The position numbers and the translations under genes were made by a program. A stretch of 50,745 nucleotides of DNA from a virus. This document shows, one piece after another, positions 31,460-38,979 of this stretch; the stretch's first letter is position 1, and each line of letters opens with the position of its first letter. The DNA lies in IMG/VR virus record IMGVR_UViG_3300042965_000080, positions 1 through 50,745 of that record, one strand, 5' to 3'. Under the pieces are notes generated by a model that was not told where the DNA came from, made no database searches, and saw only the letters and a program-made list of their open reading frames with translations.

Positions 31460-32210
31460 TAATAGTAATAGTAGGGGCGAAGAACTGCGGCAGCCTGCTG
31501 TGGCGGGAATAGACCTCAAGCAGTCAGTAGTGCCTGATGTAGTAATCCCGCTGGGTAATGGCAAAGAGATACGACTCATTCCAGTTGATAGTGTCAAATT
31601 TAGACGCAGGAACTACAGGCGGATGGATGCACGGACCTGGCAGGCACTTGACAGGTCATTTGAGAAGTTTGGATTGGCATCAGTCATACTGGTCCACAGG
31701 GGTAAGGACGGTGGTTATTATATGGTTGACGGGCACCACAGGCTGGATATGGCAAAGAAGAAGGGTTACAAGTGGATTCCTGCGTTTGTATTTCCTGAAG
31801 ATGTTGACCCGAAAGACCTTGACCTAGCAATGCTTGCATTTAATATCACTGCAGAGATTGACCCTGACCCATACCTTGACCTGGTATCTGACTTGATGAA
31901 AGAGGGTGCTGATGTTGAGGAGGTGTCACTATTCACAGGTCTGGATGAGTCAACTATCAACTTGATGACAGATGAAGGTGAAGAAGGACAACCAGGTGAC
32001 GAAATGAAGTTTATTACATCACCACCACGGGAACGAAGTAGCCCTGCAGTAGGACGTCTCTTTGTAGTTACACTACCGAGAGAGTATGGGATAGTTGTTC
32101 AGAAGTTGTGTGAGCAACTCGGATTGACCACTCCTGCAGAGGTGGTATCACTGGCACTTGATTACGTGAGTAAACAGCTGAATATTGATAACAATGATTC
32201 GGAAACCTAA
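31428..32210 (+). CDS. ParB/sulfiredoxin-fold protein downstream of dpdA
   Basis: 260 residues from the ATG after CAGGGTTGATA; overlaps the dpdA end by 32 bp. After a disordered N-terminus (1-45) comes a ParB N-domain: IRLIPVDSVKF, FEKFGLASVILVHRGKDGGY then YMVDGHHRLDMAKKKGYKWI. VDGHHR is the nucleotide-binding GxxR-type motif. A helical part and a C-terminal basic segment (VVTLPREYGIVVQKL...) follow. Bacterial Dpd systems pair the transglycosylase with DpdB, an ATPase with a related DGQHR-type fold, so a partner role for this protein is possible. A nuclease or site-specific DNA binder is the alternative. Confidence 0.7.
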   Translation: MKAKIKRQPCDNSNSRGEELRQPAVAGIDLKQSVVPDVVIPLGNGKEIRLIPVDSVKFRRRNYRRMDARTWQALDRSFEKFGLASVILVHRGKDGGYYMVDGHHRLDMAKKKGYKWIPAFVFPEDVDPKDLDLAMLAFNITAEIDPDPYLDLVSDLMKEGADVEEVSLFTGLDESTINLMTDEGEEGQPGDEMKFITSPPRERSSPAVGRLFVVTLPREYGIVVQKLCEQLGLTTPAEVVSLALDYVSKQLNIDNNDSET

Positions 32211-32802
32211 ACCGAAACCACAGAAACATACTGCTACTATAAGAATAAAACTTACCCCCCAACTCTATGAAGAAGTGTGGGCACAATACAGGGTATTCGC
32301 AGACATAAACAAAACTGCAACTGCACTCAACCTGCCAGTGTCAACCGTCAAACGCCTCGTCAAGCATGGCTTACCCGAACACAACCTTCCACCCCTGCAG
32401 GACAAACTCAAAGAACTCATCTTCATCTCCACACAACTACAAAACATTGAGGACCTCAAGGAATACACATTCCTGACTACCCGCACCAAACACCTCATAC
32501 AAACCGCATTTAAACGCCTGTCCGAAAAACTACAATCCGAAGACTACAAACCACGCGTGTCCGACTACACACAACTCGTCAACACACAACTATCCATACT
32601 CAAAACAATCTCAACCATACGGGGCTACCAGACCGAACCACCCACACAAAAAACACTGTCCATCACATTCCAGAAAATCATTACCCCACTCCAATCACTC
32701 TCTTCAACTAACATAAATGAACTCTCAAAAACCACTAAAACCCTTGAACTGGACCTCTTAAAACAAAATAAAACCAAACCAGAATCCACTCCACAAAAAT
32801 AA
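32194..32802 (+). CDS. HTH protein, small terminase subunit candidate
   Basis: 202 residues from the first ATG (a TTG nine bases earlier is also in frame). YEEVWAQYRVFADINKTATA then LNLPVSTVKRLV is a helix-turn-helix as at the N-terminus of TerS proteins. The middle is helical (oligomerisation?), the end Lys/Thr/Gln-rich. No other TerS-like gene is seen. It overlaps the ParB-like gene by 17 bp with no ribosome site. Codons are unusual here: the coding strand is rich in C and poor in G and T (CAC, ACA, CTC), opposite to the other rightward genes. Low G/T content also makes long open frames easier by chance, but the protein looks real. Confidence 0.55.
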   Translation: MIRKPKPKPQKHTATIRIKLTPQLYEEVWAQYRVFADINKTATALNLPVSTVKRLVKHGLPEHNLPPLQDKLKELIFISTQLQNIEDLKEYTFLTTRTKHLIQTAFKRLSEKLQSEDYKPRVSDYTQLVNTQLSILKTISTIRGYQTEPPTQKTLSITFQKIITPLQSLSSTNINELSKTTKTLELDLLKQNKTKPESTPQK

Positions 32803-32858
32803 AATCCCCCTCCTGCACAACCTCTACCCCCTCCAGATACCTCCTTCTGCAAAAATCA

Positions 32859-32890
32859 CCCTCCTATATCCCTACAGGGATATAGGAGGG
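32859..32890. terminator. 14-bp-stem hairpin between convergent operons
   Basis: Perfect inverted repeat CCCTCCTATATCCC / GGGATATAGGAGGG with a 4-nt loop (TACA). On the - strand it is followed after three bases by TTTTT, so it can stop leftward transcription from the terminase operon. On the + strand no T-run follows. Confidence 0.7.
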
Positions 32891-32949
32891 CTAACCCACC
32901 TTCCACATCCCTCCCTCTACCTGTCAAAAAATTGACACACCAAATCGTC

Positions 32950-33011
32950 AAATCGGGTCTTCTCACCCATTCTTACCCCAAAACCCCGTAAAATCAGGTC
33001 TTCTCACCTAT
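32950..33011 (+). repeat. Direct repeat, about 20 bp, two copies
   Basis: AAATCGGGTCTTCTCACCCA (from 32949) and AAATCAGGTCTTCTCACCTA (from 32991), 41-42 bp apart start to start, with two base differences. The second is preceded by CCCCGTA. Possibly a paired binding site for the nearby terS-like HTH protein (pac/cos-type site); no experiment or homology supports this yet. Confidence 0.6.
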
Positions 33012-33150
33012 CCCTGTTCCCCGAATGTAATCCCAAACTGCCACCCTGTAATTCCCACAAAAGTCCCAAAATAAAAAAGTAAAACCAGCGTCTAAAACCC
33101 TTTCCAGAGAACCCCCTCCCCCAGAAAACCTCAAACCCCTAAACAACCTG

Positions 33151-33190
33151 AAAAAGGTTAAAAAAAGTTAAAAAAAGTTAAAAAAAGGTA
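33151..33190 (+). repeat. Four phased A-tracts, 10-bp period (curved DNA)
   Basis: Four successive 10-mers, AAAAAGGTTA, AAAAAAGTTA, AAAAAAGTTA, AAAAAAGGTA, place A5-A6 tracts exactly 10 bp apart. A-tracts in phase with the helix bend DNA strongly. Located in the non-coding convergent region downstream of the terS-like gene. Confidence 0.85.
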
Positions 33191-33254
33191 TGTCCCCCTC
33201 CTCCCCCATACCTCCCCCTTTCCTGTTTCCTGTGTGGAATGCTGACCCCCTCCT

Positions 33255-33310
33255 AATTCCCGGCAGGGAATTGCGACCCTATCTTCCCGGGCGACTAAAA
33301 ATCGCCTGGG
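33255..33310. repeat. Two adjacent hairpins
   Basis: Hairpin 1 (33255-33272): AATTCCC / GGGAATT, loop GGCA. Hairpin 2 (33286-33310): CCCGGGCGA / TCGCCTGGG, loop of 7, one G-T pair. Both lie in the C-rich convergent region and neither has a T-run, so structure, packaging or protein binding is more likely than termination. Confidence 0.6.
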
Positions 33311-33580
33311 AGAATAAAAAAAGGAGGAGTAAGCCCCCCCTCTTCAAACACTATACAAGAGAGGGCAAACATACAATCCTCGCCCTCCCTTATCTCCGTA
33401 TGTTATTAGCCCTGTCTTCATTTCACACCTCATTTCCCTTTCCCTGCCTACCCTTCCGGGTGAGGTCTTATGGGTCTACCTGCCTACAGAGGAACTTGAA
33501 CCCCCCCCCTGAGCAGGTGCGGTTTTCATTATGGTTAACCTAAAACCCGTGTCCCTAGGGTTTGGTATGTTGGTATTCAA

Positions 33581-33647
33581 GGGTTTTTTGGAATTTTTGG
33601 TTTTTTGGGATTTTTTTGGAATTTTGGGTTTTTGGGATTTTTTGGGG
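33581..33647 (+). repeat. T/G low-complexity tract
   Basis: Irregular repeats of TTTTTTGGGA and TTTTTGGAAT over about 65 bp, made only of T, G and a few A on the + strand. The complementary strand is all C and A. Coding is unlikely. Such strand-asymmetric tracts can form alternative structures or slow polymerases; here it precedes a strong terminator hairpin. Confidence 0.7.
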
Positions 33648-33674
33648 GAGGGGGTAGTTTTGGGCTACCCCCTC
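33648..33674 (+). terminator. Rho-independent terminator for the rightward operon
   Basis: Perfect 10-bp stem GAGGGGGTAG / CTACCCCCTC with a 7-nt loop (TTTTGGG), followed on the + strand by TTCTTTTTCTC. It lies just beyond the stop of the leftward KOW-like gene and would end the long rightward transcript from 18868 onward. On the - strand the flank is A-rich. Confidence 0.75.
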
Positions 33675-33683
33675 TTCTTTTTC

Positions 33684-34031
33684 TCAGGAGGCTTTCTGGA
33701 TTTTTCTGGACAGGAAGACGACTTTTGGACCCTGAGCTGGCGGGTCGAATAGATGAACCTCGTAGAATCCCTGAATGGCTCTGACGATTTTTCCTTCGCC
33801 GTAAGGGGTCTTGACGGTTTGTCCAATGAGGGATGTTTTGGCGGGGGTAGGGTTGAGTTTGATTTCCTGGGATGCGATTTTCTGGGCGATTTCGCTCACC
33901 TGTTCGGTGTAAGGGGATGGGAGCCTTCTGGCTAACGCTTTGGCGAGCCTGCTCCACCTCACATGAGCGGGCTCTTTCCTTTTTGGGACTTCTGTGGGAG
34001 CCTCCTGTGTTTTTGGTTTCCTGTCCGCCAT
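33684..34031 (-). CDS. Small basic protein with KOW/Tudor-like domain
   Basis: 115 residues from the ATG preceded by AAGGAGGTGAGTAGA. N-terminal 40 residues are Lys/Pro/Glu-rich. The C-terminal half, SLIGQTVKTPYGEGKIVRAI then QGFYEVHLFD, is a beta-barrel of the SH3/KOW/Tudor type, used to bind nucleic acids or proteins. It is the only gene of its transcript, from early promoter copy 4. It is more GC-rich than its neighbours. A nucleoid or replication accessory role is possible. Function unknown. Confidence 0.55.
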   Translation of the reverse strand: MADRKPKTQEAPTEVPKRKEPAHVRWSRLAKALARRLPSPYTEQVSEIAQKIASQEIKLNPTPAKTSLIGQTVKTPYGEGKIVRAIQGFYEVHLFDPPAQGPKVVFLSRKIQKAS

Positions 34032-34040
34032 TCTACTCAC

Positions 34041-34268
34041 CTCCTTTCTTTTAGATTTAGGAGCAGGTTCTTTTCATCTGCTCCTTTCATTATATATATA
34101 ACCGCCACATACCTAACCTACAAAGGGGCGTATATATAAGAAACCTTCAACTAACTTCCTGTGAAAAAGTATCCAAAAAACAGCAGGTTACACAAACATA
34201 AAATAACCGATTGTATAAATAGGTTATAAAATTTTATGTCATTAAGATTTAGAATTATTCAAAAATTT
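34041..34268. other. Intergenic region with promoter copy 4
   Basis: 228 bp between the HD-domain gene end and the KOW-like gene start. It is very AT-rich near the HD gene end. It contains the early-type promoter at 34133-34161 and a second run TATATATATAA at 34090-34101. No hairpin terminator was found after the HD gene. Confidence 0.5.
34133..34161 (-). promoter_or_regulatory. Early-type promoter (family copy 4)
   Basis: On the - strand: weak -35 CAGGAA, 17-nt spacer GTTAGTTGAAGGTTTCT, -10 TATATA. The spacer and -10 match the other four copies while the -35 does not, which suggests that the spacer itself is recognised. Drives the KOW-like gene. Confidence 0.6.
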
Positions 34269-35330
34269 TTAATCCCTTGATTCTTGTGCGGTGGTGAGTT
34301 TCGTGATGCCTTTGCCCTGGAGGTAGTTTTTGATGTCTGGTATGAAGCGTGCAATCCAGTCTGCGGTGGTGAGGTAGTATAGGTCTTCAAAGAGTGGGTG
34401 GTTTGCGATTTCGGATTTTTCTTCGGCAGGTAGTTTGTTCCAGTCTCGCAGTAGCATGTGGTGTTCGGTGAGCCAGCGGACGTCTCTGGATAGTTGTGGT
34501 GGGAAGTTGTGTTTCAGTAGTAGTTTTTCTGCCTTCTCACCGCCTATTGTGTCGTGGTCGGGGTGTCGTATGCGTTCTGGCGAATGTATGTATGTGGTTT
34601 CAGATTTGCCGATGTCGTGTAATAATCCTGCGAGCCTTATTCTGAATGGTGCATCAAACATTTTCAGTAAAGCGAGGACATGTATGGTATGGGTCAATAC
34701 ATCACCTTCAGGGTGTGTTATGCGGTCATGCAGTCCCTTGCCGAGTATATCAACTGCTTCATCAATCAATCCCTTCAAGTCACCTTCATCTGGTCTGGTG
34801 GTTCGGTTCTGTTTCAGGTTGTCTGCCTTTTTCAGCAATGCTGGTAATAGTGTCAAGATTGACGCAACTGTGTATGCCTTCGTATACATTGATACCCACT
34901 CTTCCCATCGTTTCTGTGTTTCTGCTCGTTCTTTTTGTTCAGTGAATAACTCTATATCATGTGGACTGACTGCTCCATGAGTTTGTTTCAGAAACTTTAT
35001 AGCATCAACCAGTGCCCCAAACCTTGTCATATACGGACCCCTTGTGCCTACCACTTCACCAGTTTTTTCACCAGGTCTGGGCTTCAGGATGTCAAAATAC
35101 CATACCCTTGTCTCAACCTCTTTCTCTTGTTCACCAGGGTATGTAGGGAATAGCACCTGTCGCCTCACCCTCTCTTTTCTTGAGTAAATTCTGATTTTTG
35201 GCACTTCCGTTGTTCCTGGTGATACATGCCTGTATGCATAGTATCCACCACCCTTCACTCTCGGGTCTCTTACCCATACTTTCTTCTTTACCAATCCCAG
35301 AATTGCCTTTGTGGTATCAATATCAGTCAT
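34269..35330 (-). CDS. HD-domain phosphohydrolase in the packaging operon
   Basis: 353 residues. After a short start comes KKVWVRDPRVKGGGYYAYRH (residues 16-35), a motif shared with products at 42041 and 45746. The HD domain (about 215-330) has THTIHVLALL, AGLLHDIGKSETTYIHS (HD), HPDHDTIGGEKA, LTEHHM and TTADW, the metal ligands of the HD superfamily. Such enzymes hydrolyse phosphate esters of nucleotides or cleave cyclic nucleotides. It lies next to the portal, 6 bp away, and ends the operon, so it may be a virion or packaging protein; the substrate is unknown. Confidence 0.75.
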   Translation of the reverse strand: MTDIDTTKAILGLVKKKVWVRDPRVKGGGYYAYRHVSPGTTEVPKIRIYSRKERVRRQVLFPTYPGEQEKEVETRVWYFDILKPRPGEKTGEVVGTRGPYMTRFGALVDAIKFLKQTHGAVSPHDIELFTEQKERAETQKRWEEWVSMYTKAYTVASILTLLPALLKKADNLKQNRTTRPDEGDLKGLIDEAVDILGKGLHDRITHPEGDVLTHTIHVLALLKMFDAPFRIRLAGLLHDIGKSETTYIHSPERIRHPDHDTIGGEKAEKLLLKHNFPPQLSRDVRWLTEHHMLLRDWNKLPAEEKSEIANHPLFEDLYYLTTADWIARFIPDIKNYLQGKGITKLTTAQESRD

Positions 35331-35336
35331 GTCACA

Positions 35337-36797
35337 TCACAATTCAATCACAATTTCCTTCTTATCTTCTGGTTTGCAGGTTATTCCTTTCTTCAATGTG
35401 TCTGGTTCGCTCTCATTGAGTCGTTCACCCTTTGTGGGGGTAACTCCAGCCATACCACCAAACATCATCAATTGCATATAGTGTGAGTCTCTAATTATGT
35501 CACCATATGGTAGTGGTGGTAAGTCCATTTCAAGCCTGACTTCATTTATAGTTTTGTAAACCCTTGTCTCCCTATCAATCAATTCAGCTTGTCGTTCCTC
35601 TTCAAGGACATCAATACCTTCAAACTCAAACACAAAGTCCTCTGAGTATGGCCATACGAAATTCTCGGTGATAATGCTTTCTATGAAGTTCAGTAATGGT
35701 CGTAACCCTTTGTCTTTGGAATACACCAGCTTTGCTTCCTGCCCCTTCTCAAATAATGGTCTGCCCTCACCCCTCGGTGGAAAATTCACCTCTGCAGGGT
35801 CAATGAGGTAAACCGCACAGGCACAGTTAATCAGGTAGTCAATCCACCTGCCCCACTCCATATCTTTGTTTGACTTCATCAACTCAATCCACTCGACACT
35901 ACCGCCTGCTGGCACCGATAACACCGGGATTCTGTGTGAGGCAACTACCCCTGCAAGAGTGCTTTCCCACACACGCTGGAAAAAGTATAGTTGTTCCTGT
36001 GTAATCTCTGCACCCTTTGATACCAGCAACCCCGTTGGTATTGCCCCGTGTGAGAAGAACCTGCGGTTATACTCCTCTGCATACAGGTGCGAGGTAATCA
36101 CATGCATGAGCATCTCAAGTTCTGAGAACCCGTAGCCGTTGACTCTCAGGTCTGACCGCGGGTTAGCAACTGCAAACACAAGTTCATCAAGGTCAAACTC
36201 AACTCTCGGTTGACCAAATACAACCTGTTTGTAGCCAGTTATGTTCCCATCTTTGTCAACCACTAATCTTATCGTTGCACCATCAAGGGCATAGAATTCT
36301 GCAGGCAGACCTTTCCTGTTTCTGACAATTTCAACTGCAACCTGGTCTAACACAAGCCTGTCTCTGATAATTTTCTTCAGGAATGTCAAAAAGTTGTCTC
36401 GCTGTTTATTCTCGGTATAGCCACACTTGAGTATGAACATTTCCATCCACCGCACAAACTTTTCTTCTGCTGGTGTAAGTTTTTTCTTGGGGTCTCTCGT
36501 CCTTATTGTCCAGCCTCTACCATAAGCGTCCTGTGTTGAGGGTCGCCACAGGCTTGATACCTGTGCAATCCTTGTTTGTATTATTGCACTCACCACCACA
36601 TCCCTTGCTGCCATTGCCCTGAGTATGTCATAGGATATTGAAGAGGGTTTGTCTTTATAGGTCAGTGCGGTAAGCACCTGAAAGGGGTCAACCCGCAGTC
36701 CCTTTCGTTCCTTCACTGCTTCTGGTATAGCTGCTTTCTCAATTGTGTCATGTCTGGTTGTCCTTGCTGGTATGAGTTCAATCAGTTTTGAAATCAT
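35337..36797 (-). CDS. Portal protein
   Basis: 486 residues. The N-terminal half has DILRAMAARDVVVSAIIQTR and the central PAEFYALDGATIRLVVDKDG, LDELVFAVANPRSDLRVNGY then GFSELEMLMHVI, all as in phage portals (the NPR..GYG.SELE motif). The clip and stem follow with LSVPAGGSVEWIELMKSNKD. Portals form the dodecameric ring through which DNA enters and leaves. The gene is downstream of terL, 18 bp after its stop, and has its own late promoter. C-terminal 60 residues look disordered (ERLNESEPDTLKKGITCKPE). Confidence 0.88.
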   Translation of the reverse strand: MISKLIELIPARTTRHDTIEKAAIPEAVKERKGLRVDPFQVLTALTYKDKPSSISYDILRAMAARDVVVSAIIQTRIAQVSSLWRPSTQDAYGRGWTIRTRDPKKKLTPAEEKFVRWMEMFILKCGYTENKQRDNFLTFLKKIIRDRLVLDQVAVEIVRNRKGLPAEFYALDGATIRLVVDKDGNITGYKQVVFGQPRVEFDLDELVFAVANPRSDLRVNGYGFSELEMLMHVITSHLYAEEYNRRFFSHGAIPTGLLVSKGAEITQEQLYFFQRVWESTLAGVVASHRIPVLSVPAGGSVEWIELMKSNKDMEWGRWIDYLINCACAVYLIDPAEVNFPPRGEGRPLFEKGQEAKLVYSKDKGLRPLLNFIESIITENFVWPYSEDFVFEFEGIDVLEEERQAELIDRETRVYKTINEVRLEMDLPPLPYGDIIRDSHYMQLMMFGGMAGVTPTKGERLNESEPDTLKKGITCKPEDKKEIVIEL

Positions 36798-36803
36798 GGT
36801 TCC

Positions 36804-36833
36804 ATTATATACCTTTCACAGGCTGATTGTCAA
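36804..36833 (-). promoter_or_regulatory. Late promoter before the portal gene
   Basis: On the - strand: TTGACA, 18-nt spacer, TATAAT: a consensus sigma70-type promoter, with the -35 box inside the end of terL. The -10 lies just before the portal ATG, so the transcript has a very short leader or starts near the start codon. Confidence 0.7.
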
Positions 36834-38438
36834 TACTGATGTTCTGGCGCTCTGTAATGGTGTTTGTCTGGTCAATCCCAATACTGCGTATGCGAGACAA
36901 TGCAATAGGTGGTCATCACCACTTTTGACAACCTCCTCCATGATGCCTGTTTCATCTTCCTGTTCAAGTATGAATACATTTTCAACATGACGTTTCAGCA
37001 ACCTGCCCTGCTCATTCAGTTCACTGAGGTTCAATAATAACTTCTGGTCAAGTAATTGTTTCAGGTATTTTATGAGGGCAACTTTTGCAATTTGCACAAC
37101 ACCAGTGTTATTGTTCCATTCTGGTGAGAATGTCTTTATGCGGCGTCTCGCATAGAAACAACCCCACACCTTTTTTCCGAATACACTTCGTAGATACTCA
37201 ATCCTGTCTATGCCCCACCCACTGTCCGCAACAATTATGTCGGGATTGTATGGTAATAGTTTTTCTGTGAGCGCTTTCACGCCACCCAGTGGTTCCGAAG
37301 TGTCAGGTGAGTAAAGCACTGATAACACTTGGATATGCCCCCTGATTGTCTTTCCAATCACCACTGCCCAGTTCACCTTGCCCCAGTCGATACCAACTGC
37401 AACTGATTGAACATCAGGTGGTTTCCCAGGCTTTGGTAATTCACCAGAACTATGTATTGTCAGTGTGGTGCCTTCTTCCTTGAATGGTTCACCCAATACA
37501 TAGTTATACCAGATTGACCGCAGTTTGTAGCGTTGCACCGACAATACTATCTGGTTGGCACTAATCCACGGTGCCATCAGTTGTGTGAAATGGTAGCCTC
37601 TCACATCTTTCACTGATGGATTTTCAGCAACCCATTCACCATCCTCAAGTCTGGTGAGTTTCCGTTTACACTTTCTACACCCGATAATGAATGTGTCCTC
37701 CTCCAGTTCGGTGATTTCACCAGAAAGTATCAGCCGCATAAGGTCTTCTGAACCCTTTGTCTGTATCACATTATCCTTGTAGGTTAAATACTGCCACTCA
37801 CCACAGTGTTCACACTTGATAAACCATTTCCGTCTGTCTGACATCGCATACTCATTGCTTATACCTACCCCTGGTAGTGTAGGTGTGGATATGAACCGTT
37901 TCCAGCCGAAGTGTGAAGCCTTGAGTGATTCCTCAAATGCAGGTAATACATCCTTGCGCATCCTGTCATACTCATCAAAATAGATTATGTCCGCATCAGT
38001 CGCCTCACCGAATTCTTCCTCCCAGGTGGACTTGATTTCAACAAATACCCTGTTCCCTGCTGGTGTATCAAAGCGTTTCATTCCTGCACTTGATTCCCTT
38101 ATCATGCTACTCAATAGTGGTGATGATTGTATAGCAGGGTCAAACCGCGTCTTGCTGAATTCACTGCTTTGCCTGCCTCTCGGAAAACAATACACTATTT
38201 TCAATGACACATCGGGAACACTTACTAACCATCCAATCTCAATTATACTTACTTCAGTAAGCCCTAACTGCCTTGCCTTCAGTGCCACCTTGTATGGGTG
38301 AAGGTCATTGAGATACCCGACAAGGAATGGACGGTATTGTCGCAGGTCTTCTGTGTTGTAGAACCGCACAGGACGATTCCTGACGAACCAGTGTTTCAGT
38401 GCCCAGTTTGAGGGGATTAGGTATTCATCTACTTGCAC
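36816..38438 (-). CDS. terL: Terminase large subunit
   Basis: 540 residues from a GTG overlapping the queF stop. The ATPase has a Walker A-like KARQLGLTEVS (54-64) and Walker B IIYFDEYDRM. Two CxxC pairs (CEHCGEWQ, CRKCKRKL) form a zinc module as in gpA-type terminases. The RNase H-like nuclease has VGIDWGKVNWAVVIG and IVADSGWG. It cuts concatemers and pumps DNA through the portal. Its operon runs opposite to the head genes, with queF upstream, portal and HD protein downstream. The usual Lys of Walker A is not in a classical GKT loop, as in many TerL. Confidence 0.88.
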   Translation of the reverse strand: MQVDEYLIPSNWALKHWFVRNRPVRFYNTEDLRQYRPFLVGYLNDLHPYKVALKARQLGLTEVSIIEIGWLVSVPDVSLKIVYCFPRGRQSSEFSKTRFDPAIQSSPLLSSMIRESSAGMKRFDTPAGNRVFVEIKSTWEEEFGEATDADIIYFDEYDRMRKDVLPAFEESLKASHFGWKRFISTPTLPGVGISNEYAMSDRRKWFIKCEHCGEWQYLTYKDNVIQTKGSEDLMRLILSGEITELEEDTFIIGCRKCKRKLTRLEDGEWVAENPSVKDVRGYHFTQLMAPWISANQIVLSVQRYKLRSIWYNYVLGEPFKEEGTTLTIHSSGELPKPGKPPDVQSVAVGIDWGKVNWAVVIGKTIRGHIQVLSVLYSPDTSEPLGGVKALTEKLLPYNPDIIVADSGWGIDRIEYLRSVFGKKVWGCFYARRRIKTFSPEWNNNTGVVQIAKVALIKYLKQLLDQKLLLNLSELNEQGRLLKRHVENVFILEQEDETGIMEEVVKSGDDHLLHCLAYAVLGLTRQTPLQSARTSVLTISL

Positions 38439-38866
38439 TTCTTTTCAGGATACCTTGCAGAGGCGATTGTTTGGATTCCTCCCCTTGGTGTGAACTCTAT
38501 CCTTACTTCCATCCATTCCGGGTTCACAAGTGTGGAAAGGTCTTCTAAAATTCTTGCAACTGCATGTTCATTTATTATCCCGACATTTCTGAATGAGAGT
38601 AAATAGAACTTGAGTGATTTCAGTTCAATGACTTTGTTTGAAGGCAAGTAGGTGATTGTCAGTTTTCCAAAGTCAGGAAGACCTGTCCATGGACACAAAC
38701 ATGTGAATTCATTGGTGGTGTAGGTGATTTCAACTTTCTTCTTTTCTGTATAGGGAATCGCCTTCAGGACAGATGAGTCAATTCTGTCCTTTCTGGACTT
38801 CACTTCTTTTTTGTAAGTTTCTTTCAACCCTTCAAAAAACTCATTCAGTTTGTTTTTTCCTTTCAT
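38429..38866 (-). CDS. queF: QueF, preQ0 reductase (NADPH-dependent)
   Basis: 145 residues. EFTCLCPWTGLPDFGKLTI contains the catalytic Cys (LCPWTG) and Asp (PDF). VIELKSLKFYLLSFRNVGII then NEHAVARIL is the QueF NADPH and substrate motif, with the conserved Glu. EFTPRGGI closes the fold. Length fits the short, unimodular QueF (YkvM type). It reduces 7-cyano-7-deazaguanine (preQ0) to preQ1. It is 7 kb away from the queE-dpdA cluster and leads the terminase operon, so expression may be timed with packaging. Its promoter is weak. Confidence 0.92.
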   Translation of the reverse strand: MKGKNKLNEFFEGLKETYKKEVKSRKDRIDSSVLKAIPYTEKKKVEITYTTNEFTCLCPWTGLPDFGKLTITYLPSNKVIELKSLKFYLLSFRNVGIINEHAVARILEDLSTLVNPEWMEVRIEFTPRGGIQTIASARYPEKKCK

Positions 38867-38872
38867 ACTCTA

Positions 38873-38901
38873 TTCATACCATAGAAGTGAATACAAGTCA
38901 A
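38873..38901 (-). promoter_or_regulatory. Weak promoter for queF-terL
   Basis: On the - strand: TTGACT, 17-nt spacer, TATGAA. Less close to consensus than the divergent + strand promoter at 38922. The two -35 boxes lie only 20 bp apart, so the two transcripts could interfere. Confidence 0.4.
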
Positions 38902-38921
38902 GTGAAAAACAAAACTATTTC

Positions 38922-38951
38922 TTGACAATTCTACAACTCGTATGATAAGAT
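38922..38951 (+). promoter_or_regulatory. Late promoter for the head operon
   Basis: TTGACA, 18-nt spacer, TAAGAT on the + strand, about 30 bp before the first gene of the rightward head operon. Same spacing as the promoters at 44111, 44938, 46215 and 36804. Confidence 0.7.
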
Positions 38952-38979
38952 AATTCATGACTATGCGAGGTAGTGACTG

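Noticed and set aside
33449-33460. Small palindrome ACCC-TTCC-GGGT
   Set aside because: Stem of four base pairs only, expected by chance.
33190-33543. 117-codon + strand open frame in the convergent region
   Set aside because: Pro-rich frame made by C-rich low-complexity DNA across hairpins; no ribosome site.
33577-33957. 126-codon - strand frame over the T/G tract
   Set aside because: Its end is a low-complexity Pro/Lys/Asn run from the repeat tract, and it overlaps the better-supported KOW-like gene in another frame.
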